DNA from: UBA6263 sp049305865
GTDB taxonomy: Bacteria; Patescibacteriota; Gracilibacteria; Absconditabacterales; Absconditicoccaceae
DNA: 64,000 nucleotides
Assembly (NCBI GenBank): GCA_049305865.1
Contig: JBAQPP010000038.1
Location: 1-64,000, forward strand
Direction: 5' to 3'
The notes below the pieces were generated by a model. That model was not told the origin of the DNA, searched no databases, and saw only the letters and a list, made by a program, of their open reading frames with translations. The translations under genes and the position numbers were made by a program. Positions 55,916-64,000 of the stretch are shown here, one piece after another (the first letter of the stretch is position 1; the number at the start of each line of letters is the position of its first letter).

Positions 55916-55948
55916 TGATATGTATTATACTTTAATATAAAAAACCAA

Positions 55949-58408
55949 ATGATAGATAGCAAAAAAGATAATAGTTTATCAATCAAAAAAATATTTAAAA
56001 TAGTTTTAGGCTTTTGAATTTTTTCATTATTATTTTTCTGATTAAATCAAAATAATTACTATGTTTACGCACAAACACAAGAAGAAAGTACCTCAACGAC
56101 CGAAACGACACAAGAAACACTAGATAAGACACTACAAGAGACAAAAGCACTATTAGACATAGTATTGAAAATAATTTATATGGTATCACGACCACTTCTT
56201 GTAATAGCATGAAATGCAATGGATAATTCACTGGTATATTGATCAGTATTTCATCTTGATGCTCCCCTATGGAAATTTCGAAATATTATGAAAAATTTTG
56301 CAAATTATACACTATGATTTGTATTATTATACCAAATATTAAAAGGCCTATTTAGTCTTAAATGAATAGATAAAAACGAAATATTTTGAATAATCAAAAA
56401 AATTCTTTTAGCTGGTATACTTATACAAGCAAGTCGATTTATACTATCTGCTGTTGTTGATATTTCTACAATAGCTACATATGCTATCGGATGAATGCCT
56501 CTTACAATACTCAAAAATAGCAATCTTTGAGATCAAAAAATTCTATGAGTAAATTCTTCAATGAATTTATCAGATACCGCAAGCACAACACAAGAAGTTA
56601 TGTGAGATACCGTTATATATCGGACATACGGAAATAATCCAGAATATAAGATATCTGATTGTAGAATATGAAGTGGTAATAATTCTAAATATATAATATG
56701 AAAAAAAATAAATTTTATAGAATGAAGCTGATCTAATACTGGATTAATAGCATTAGAAACATGAATGTGTATTTTATGAGGTCTACCATATACATTCAAT
56801 GAATTTCCAGACCTAGATTGAATAGAATCAAATCAGGGTTATAAAGAAAAGATCGATGAAATTATAGGTAGTAATCCCACTTTAGCTTGATTTGAAGAAT
56901 GTTGATATATAATACCTATATTTGGACAATTAAAATACAATGAAAACAATACTTGCTTAGATAATCCATTAACTTTAAAAAATTTCTGAGCTCAATGATG
57001 AAGTTGACGACTAAATAATATAACATGATGAACTACGCTATCTACACTGATAGATAAATCAAAATGATTTGTATGACCACTTATAACTATATATTCTAGT
57101 ACATTAAATTTTGGACAATTAATAGATACAGATTCATGATGAGATTCACTCACATTTGGTATTTTGTTAAAATTTTTGATAAAAACACTTATAGGTATTA
57201 TGCTTATTCTACCAATTTTGGCACTTGCAATTATTATGCTGGCTAGGATATGAATACTACGAGTTACTATAGCATTTATACCCATATTGATAATCGATCA
57301 AGTATTCGGTTTCAAAATTTTTGATAAAATGGAATATCTTAAAACAGAAAATATTATTAAACTTATCTTTGCTCCTGTTATCATTGTATTTGGATTAAGC
57401 ATTGCACTAATATTTATGAGCACATTATCAAATATATTAGGTGAAAATAAAACTGATTTTACAAATTCTTGAATAATATCACAAAAAGAGTCAACTCTCC
57501 AATGATTATGAATCACTCAATCTAAACCAGATTGTTATACCGTATTATGAACTTGGACTTTTTGTACAAAATTAAATATTGGTTGATGACTAGATAACAT
57601 ATCATATCTATTAATAAATATTTTTGGTATAGCAATCATGTGGAGTTTATTGTTTTTGACAATCAAACAGACTTGAAGTATATGAGAGAAAATATGAAAA
57701 AGCATCAAAGAATGATGAGAAAAATTTGCAGGTAATATACCTATAGTACCTATACCATGATGAGAAAGAGTATGAATAAGTCAGATAGCATGAAAAGAAT
57801 GATTGTTCAATAAAATATGAAGTAATATAGAAACACAAATGAGTAAAGCAAATAGAGAAAAGCTTGAAGATGGGATTCCATCACTATATCCAAAAACACC
57901 AACAACAGAAAAAGAATGAACAAATAATACACCACAAACAAACAACCCTCCAATTAACACAGATCAGATAAATAAAATAGTTGCTCAAGCAACCGCATGA
58001 AACGCCATAGATGAAACAAAATTAAAAGAATTAGTATGAGAAGAAACCACAAAACAAATATCATGAGGAATGACAAATCGAATAAAAGAACCTGAGAATA
58101 TAAAATTAATTTATAAAGCATTCGAAGACAAATGATTTACCCGCGAGGTTATATCAAATAAATTTGAGCATTTTATTTGAATAAAATTAGAAGACATCAA
58201 ATCAATAAAAGATTACAAAGCAGACATTCCAACAAAAGATATTAATACAATTATAACAGATCTTAATGCACATAAATTAGAAGCACTAGTAACAATTGCA
58301 TTAGACACTGAATTAGAATTAACAGCATGATCAGTAAAGAAAAAATACAAAATAAAGAAAAATGGCAATAACTATGAACCAGAAGAAGTTGTACCACCAG
58401 TTACATAG
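55949..58408 (+). CDS. VirB6/TrbL-like membrane protein 1
   Basis: 819 residues. N-terminal helix, a Thr/Glu stretch, then RNIMKNFANYTLGF (about 110-124), and several clusters of hydrophobic helices (about 120-175, 400-430, 470-495 and 545-565) separated by a large hydrophilic loop (about 190-390) with several Cys. The last 250 residues form a soluble tail containing IPIVPIPGGERVG. This fits the polytopic VirB6/TrbL channel component of type IV secretion. Its paralogue is next. TGA glycines are spread across all parts. Confidence 0.7.
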
Positions 58409-58427
58409 TTTTATATATAAACCAATT

Positions 58428-60341
58428 ATGATATCCCAAGTTGAACAGCAGATCAAAACAAAAAATAGGATAAATACACTCAAAATTGTATCAGTATTTT
58501 TGATTATATGATTTATATTTGTAGGTTTGTCCTTTGCAAAAGATGCATGAACCCAGAAAATAGATGACTTAGCAAAAATTGCACATTTTCTTGTAAGTTT
58601 TTTGTCTCGATGACGAGCCTTATTAGCAACACTAGCTGGTAAATTGATGTCAAATGATCTTATATATTGATCTTTTATGCATCTAGATATTTTTCTACGA
58701 AAGACTCGAAATATTATGAAAAACTTTGCAAACTATACACTATGATTTATGTTTTTATATATGATTATTAAGTCGCTCATAGACAAAGAATGAGCAAACG
58801 ACGTTATCAAAAAGAAGCTAGTTTGATTTGTTTTAGCATGAGTATTGATACAAGCAAGTCGGTTCCTTATATGAGCTGTTATAGATATTTCAACAATAGC
58901 AGTAACTGCCATATGAGCCATACCATGACAGATTATACAATCAGATATATGAGTACAAAAAAAACTTTGATATATAAATGCTTGATGATGAGCAAATTTA
59001 ACATCTACTTGAGAAATATTAACTTGAATAGTAATGACATTTGATCCCAATAAAAAACTAACAGATAATGAACAATACATAGTTATAGAACCAAAAACAT
59101 TAGATAGGCCTATAACACAAGATAATTATTTAGATATGATTTTACCAAGTTACAATACAATTTCTTGACCATTAATATTTTTTGGCACCTCTATATTTCA
59201 GTTTCAAGATTATTCTTTCTCTAATCCAAGTACAACAAGTAGTTGGAAACGGCTTATGGAATTTGCATTAAATCTATTGATAATAGTGATTTACTCATTA
59301 GCTATTCTGGCTCTCGTAATACTCAATTTTTTTAGAATATTTTTTTTATGGCTAGTTATAATATTTTCTCCATTTATTATGCTACTAGCAATATTCACAA
59401 GTATGAAAATAATACCTCAAATCAAATGAATGGATGTAATTTCTATATGAAATGTATTAAAACTTATATTTAAACCAGTTATATTTATGGCCTATATCTC
59501 TATTATGATGATATTCGTAATATGAGTAAGAGCAATGTTGATACCCATGAATGGCTGAGACGTAAAATTAAATGAAGAAGTAACAATCAATTCTCAAATG
59601 ATAAAAGAAAATTCATGGAATTCATCCATAAAATCTGATTGAATTTTTAATTTTTCTGTCAACTGAGCAAAAAATAGCATTGCAGACCTTATAGTATATT
59701 TTATTACTCTATTTTTATTGCGATTCCTTCTAAAAACAGCTGTAAGCTCATGATCATGAATGACTTTTGTAGATGACAAATTAAAGAAGATGACAACATC
59801 AGCTGAAAATATAGCTTGACAAATACCTATTGTGCCTATAGCATGATGAGTATGAGTAAATTCAGTATTTTGAAGTAATAGTGATAGTTTAATAAACAAA
59901 GCTAAAAATAGCATAGGATGACAAATGAGTGAAAAAAATATGGAAAATATGAAAGACGCATTTCCAAAATTATACTGAGATGCTTGAATAAATTATGATT
60001 TAGAAAAATCTGCAATTGATACAAATAATCCAGAAAGATTTCGGACAGATGCTCAATCATTTGCTTCTAGTAATTGATGAATATCATATACTTGAACTTC
60101 AGAGTGATCAAGGGCATGGGTAAACGCAATGCAAACGCGATTTGATGCCAACAAAGATAAAAAACCATGAACTTGGAAGCGAGAGAGTTGAATAAATCTA
60201 GATAAATTCATTGAATTAAATTATCTAGAAATAGACAAAAAAATGTGATGAACATGAGTATCTAGTAAAAAAGAATTTGAAAAAAAACCATATTGAGAAG
60301 CTACAGACGCTCCAGATAAAAATAAAGAAAAAAAAGAATAG
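58428..60341 (+). CDS. VirB6/TrbL-like membrane protein 2
   Basis: 637 residues. A paralogue of the previous gene: it shares RNIMKNFANYTLGF (about 93-107), the helix cluster LVGFVLAGVLIQASRFLIGA and the tail motif IPIVPIAGGVGV. Helices at about 290-330 and 345-365. It is shorter mainly in the large loop. The C-terminus is Lys/Glu-rich. It starts 19 bases after the previous stop. Two different channel subunits in one machine, or two alternative machines, are both possible. Confidence 0.7.
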
Positions 60342-60435
60342 TATTTTAAGTATTAGGCAATAAACTTTTTAAACTTGAATAAGTTACAAATCTAAGTATA
60401 TTGATAGCTGAAATTTATTTTCATAATTTTTTAAG

Positions 60436-61263
60436 ATGAAGAAAGTTTTGTATATATTGGGGTTCTCGATTTTTTGTTTATCTATCCCCCATACTCTTGC
60501 ATATATCCCAACATCTTGAGATATTCAACAAATTAATTCTCTAAAAAATAGCTTAAATACTATCATTTCATGAAACAATCAGGATTTATGGAATTTTTAT
60601 TATCAATTAAAAAATTTACAAAGCAAATTTTGATCAAACTCAAGATTAGATTATATGCTCAATGACCTTAAGCAGCATCTATATACACAATTTTATACCA
60701 AAAAAAACCAAGCAAAACAAGAATCCAAAGAGATTAAACAAAACTTTGTAAATGAGTATATATCTTGAGTAATGATCAATTCTCCTATACCATGAAACTG
60801 TACTTGACGATATAATACTTTGGATGACATTAGTTTTGCATATAATATACCTACAGCTTGGACAGTTGCTACTCGATACAGGGAAAGCACATGTTGATAT
60901 TATCTTCCTGGAAATGGCGATTGACCATTTCAGATACTTAGCAAAGATTATGGCACCTGAGAAATAACAGAAGACATATTTATACAATCAGCACAAGATT
61001 TTATGACATTTACAAAAGCCAAACAAATACAATATAAAACAAAACTCTGAATCAAAATGACCTATACTTGATTTGATCGAACATGATTAATCAATCAATG
61101 ATCATTATACAACGGATGATTTATATCTTGAAATATAGTCATTCCCAATGCTCCCAAATATATATACGATTGATATTGAATAGAATATTCATGAGCAGTG
61201 AAATATTGATTAATTCCAAAATTTATAAAATTTTTGGATCGAGAACTAAAAAATAAGTATTAA
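60436..61263 (+). CDS. Lytic transglycosylase-like peptidoglycan hydrolase (VirB1-like)
   Basis: 275 residues. Signal peptide (MKKVLYILGFSIFCLSIP). The mature protein has IPTAWTVATRYRESTCGYY, with the catalytic Glu of lytic transglycosylases in RES, then GDGPFQIL in place of the usual GxMQI, and helices after it. Such enzymes open the peptidoglycan for secretion machines. Its place after two VirB6-like genes supports a VirB1-like role. The distance to the next gene (75 bases) ends the unit. Confidence 0.7.
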
Positions 61264-61338
61264 TCATACTATCATTGGGGTACAAAGTTCGATAATCGGA
61301 ATCTAAAAATTATAAAATTTTTAACTATAAACTGATTA

Positions 61339-64000
61339 ATGCCAACAAAAAAAAACAAATTGGAACAATTTTGACAAGAAATTACATTTCAATGAGTAAG
61401 GACAAATAATCTAAAAAATATAGATATAACGTTCCCCAAAAATAAGATTATTACAATTACATGAGTTTCTTGATCTTGAAAATCTTCTTTAGCATTTGAA
61501 ACAATATATAAAGAATGACAATTTAGATATATAGAATCTCTAAGTAGTTATTTGAGACAATTTTTTAATTTATGAGAAAGACCAGATATAGACTATTGTT
61601 CATGATTATCTCCAGCTATAGCAATAGAACAAAATAAAAAAGCTTGAAATTCTAGAAGTAGTGTAGGTACACTTACAGAAATAGATGATTACATCAGACT
61701 TTTATTTGCAAAGCTATGAGATACATATTGTTATAGTTGTAATAATCTTATAAGACCACAAAACGTAGATCAGATATTACAAGAAATAGAAAAAAAATAT
61801 GCTGGTAAAAAAATATATTTAATCAAAGAATCTTGAACTGTAAAAACATCAAGTGATTTACTAGAATTTACAAAAAAGAATAGAAATAAAGTTGAGAAAT
61901 GAAAATGATTTACTCGTTATTTACTGGTATCTAGTAATTTTGAACAAGAGTCTAAATCAAATAAAAAAACAAAATGAAACATTGACACAATAAAACAATG
62001 AAACATGAAGCAAAGCGAAATCCTGCAAAACGGGAGTAAAATATTAGATCCAATAGAATATTTTTATCTAGAAACTCCCAATGTTCCTGAAAATTATTTT
62101 CCCATAAATATATATTGAATATACGATCGTATTACAATTGCTAAAGAAAAAATAGCTAGATTAAAAGAAGATATTATAAAAATATTATGAGAATCAAATA
62201 AATTTTGAATCTACATCATCGAAGAAGGGACATTGACCAAACAGACAAACAAAACTACTAAGAAAAATTTAGATAATATATCATCACAGCAATGAAATAT
62301 CGTTTCACGATTTACAGATAAAATGTATTGTCCGACTTGTAATATAACATACCCAGAATTTACACCACAACATTTTTCTCCAAACCGCCAAGAATGAGCT
62401 TGTACAATGTGTCATGGGATATGAGAAGTTTTACAAGTTGATTTGGAAAAGATACTGGATCCAAACAGTACTTATATGAGAGCAATTTTACCACGAAGAG
62501 ATTCAGCATTTTGACAAGCTGTATTAAAAAGAATAGCAGAAAAATATAGTATGAATATAGAAAAAATGTGGAAAGATATGCCAGAACGATTTTTACACGT
62601 AGTTTTATATTGAGATGAAGAACTCATCAGAATAAATAGTTGATGAAAATATACAAGTATGTATTATAAATGAATCGAAGAAATCATAAAAGACCAATAT
62701 GTAAAATGACTTTTGACCGTAGATTTTCAAGCAATGTTAGAAATGAAAACCTGTCCAGATTGTCAATGAACAAGATTAAAAAAAGAAAGTTTAAATGTTT
62801 TTCTAACATTAAATAATAATAAAAAATCTGATCCAAAATTTAAATATAACATACGAAATTTACAAAAAGTACCTATGAAAGATATTATCGAAATTTTGGA
62901 AACATTTAAAGAACAGTCTTGAAAAGCCTCCAATCTAATTGAAAGGATAACACATCCATTACTTGATAGAATCAAAACAATAGACGACTTATGATTATGA
63001 TACCTCATGTTGAATAGGTGAATAGATACTCTTTCTTGATGAGAAATACAAAGACTTAGACTAGCTAAACAACTATGAAATAAACTTACATGAATAATAT
63101 ATGTATTGGACGAACCTACAATATGACTTGATCAAAGAGAAATTGTAAGAGCAATCAATTCAATAAGAAAACTCAAAGATATGTGAAATACAATAGTTGT
63201 CGTAGAGCACAATGAAGAATTTATAAAAGCATCTGATCGAGTAATAGAGATCTGACCATGAGCCTGAGATTTTGGTTGAGATGTCACTTTTAATGGCTCA
63301 TACGAAGACTTTTTAAAATCAAAGACATTAACAGCAAAATATATAAATTGAGAAAAAAAAGTTTCAGTGAAGTTTGATCATAAACCATCAAATAAATGGG
63401 TAAAAATTAAAAAAGCCAATAAATTCAATTTAAAAGACATAGACGTTAATATAAATTTATGAAGCTTCACTATCATAACCTGACCGTCCTGAGCAGGGAA
63501 AACAACTCTTATGTATACAACATTATTTAGATTCCTAAATGAAAAACAAAAATTTGTTCAATGATATATCAGACTTCAATTACTCAAAAAATGACGGAAT
63601 CGAGAAGAAATTATTTCTGCTCCAGTAATGCGCACAGAAGAGTATAGTCATTATGAGAATCTAGCATTACAAGAATTTTACAAAGACCTATGAGTAGATA
63701 CTATTATATGACATGAAGAAATTAAAAATACAATTTACGTTGATCAAACCAGCATAGGTAAAACACCTAGATCCTGTCCATCAACCTTTATAGGAGTATT
63801 TGATAATATAAGAACTCTTTATTGATGAACCACTGATAGTAAGTATCTATGATTAACTCCTAGTTATTTTAGTTTTAATTCAGAAAAATGATCTTGTTTG
63901 GCCTGTCAATGATATGGCTATAAAAAAATTGAGCTACAATTTTTACCAGATACTTATGTAGCTTGTGATTTGTGTAAATGAAAAAGATATAAAAGTGAAA
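61339..64000 (+). CDS. uvrA: Excinuclease ABC subunit A, UvrA (3' end outside window)
   Basis: 887 residues visible, truncated by the window. UvrA is the damage-recognition ABC ATPase of nucleotide excision repair. Seen: first Walker A ITGVSGSGKSSLAFETIY, ABC signature LSGGEIQRLRLAKQL, Walker B IYVLDEPTIGLDQRE, second Walker A ITGPSGAGKTTLMYTT, and zinc modules with paired Cys (YCPTCNITYPE, ACTMCHG, CLACQGYG). Walker and signature glycines are TGA in several places, a firm proof of the code. The first Cys module (YCYSC) is also present. Confidence 0.96.

Noticed and set aside
60342..60435. Terminator-like inverted repeat AACTT-AAGTT
   Set aside because: Only five pairs, all but one A-T, and no T-run follows.
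1..64000. Short ORFs under the standard code, often 60-160 residues
   Set aside because: Nearly all are fragments of longer table-25 genes or antisense shadows. Only 35820-36281 and 48020-48334 are complete genes that read the same in both codes.
1..64000. Massive pseudogenisation or low-quality assembly
   Set aside because: The in-frame stops are always TGA, never TAA or TAG, and fall at conserved glycines. Frames stay intact over thousands of bases.
1..64000. TGA read as tryptophan (Mycoplasma-type code)
   Set aside because: Conserved Trp sites use TGG (for example WTTTPWT in IleRS), and TGA sits at Gly sites in P-loops and turns.

Overview
This window comes from a very AT-rich bacterium that reads UGA as glycine (translation table 25). 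Under the standard code almost every gene is broken into pieces. With TGA read as Gly, long collinear genes appear on both strands, and the TGA codons land on invariant glycines: the UvrA and TraG-type P-loops, the RlmD CGGC cluster motif, the RsmE GPEGG motif and the LspA GTLGNLIDR block. Trp is still TGG, for example in the IleRS WTTTPWT motif. This code, with the gene content below, points to Candidatus Absconditabacteria (SR1) or Gracilibacteria in the Patescibacteria/CPR. All coordinates below come from manual re-reading with TAA and TAG as the only stops.

Layout. 1-7.5 kb: housekeeping genes (flavodoxin-like protein, HAD protein, truB, efp, an rlmD-like gene, lspA, an OB-fold protein, dnaG). 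7.6-11.7 kb: an unusually long isoleucyl-tRNA synthetase with three inserted domains (Nudix, histidine phosphatase, and a degenerate histidine phosphatase); this is the most striking object in the window. 12-17.3 kb: a type IV pilus operon (PilN/PilO-like, PilC, three prepilins, a PilX-like protein). 17.3-21.1 kb: a small acidic protein and a 1048-residue VirD4/TraG-like ATPase. 21.3-27.5 kb: HD hydrolase, murE, rsmE, an anchored exported protein and two tandem MscS channels. 27.7-32.5 kb: an operon of three large exported proteins of unknown function. 32.6-35.6 kb: a membrane HExxH protein and a DEDDh exonuclease with a degenerate DinG-like C-terminus. 35.8-39.5 kb: a probably imported gene with no UGA-Gly codons, a possible nuclease, a HAD protein, a SemiSWEET and Hsp20. 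39.6-44 kb: membrane proteins, lepB, ssb, tRNA-Leu and a phosphoesterase. 44.1-52.7 kb: murC, lipoproteins, membrane proteins, a MIP18-family protein, tsaB, a RuvX homologue, a phosphoesterase and UPF0371. 52.8-61.3 kb: a divergent type IV secretion-like locus (TraC-like fragment, two VirB2-like subunits, two VirB6/TrbL-like proteins, a VirB1-like lytic enzyme). 61.3 kb to the end: uvrA, cut by the window edge.

The gene set suggests a reduced cell that still makes peptidoglycan (murC, murE), exports and lipidates proteins (lepB, lspA), and invests heavily in surface machinery: a type IV pilus plus a type IV secretion-like apparatus with its ATPase. This fits an episymbiotic or predatory lifestyle, but that is inference. 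Many genes overlap by 8-30 bases, and promoters close to the TTGACA/TATAAT consensus are easy to see. No stretch above 300 bases lacks a gene; the longest gaps (11687-11977, 21128-21357, 25531-25756) hold divergent promoters. I saw no CRISPR array, rRNA or insertion sequence.
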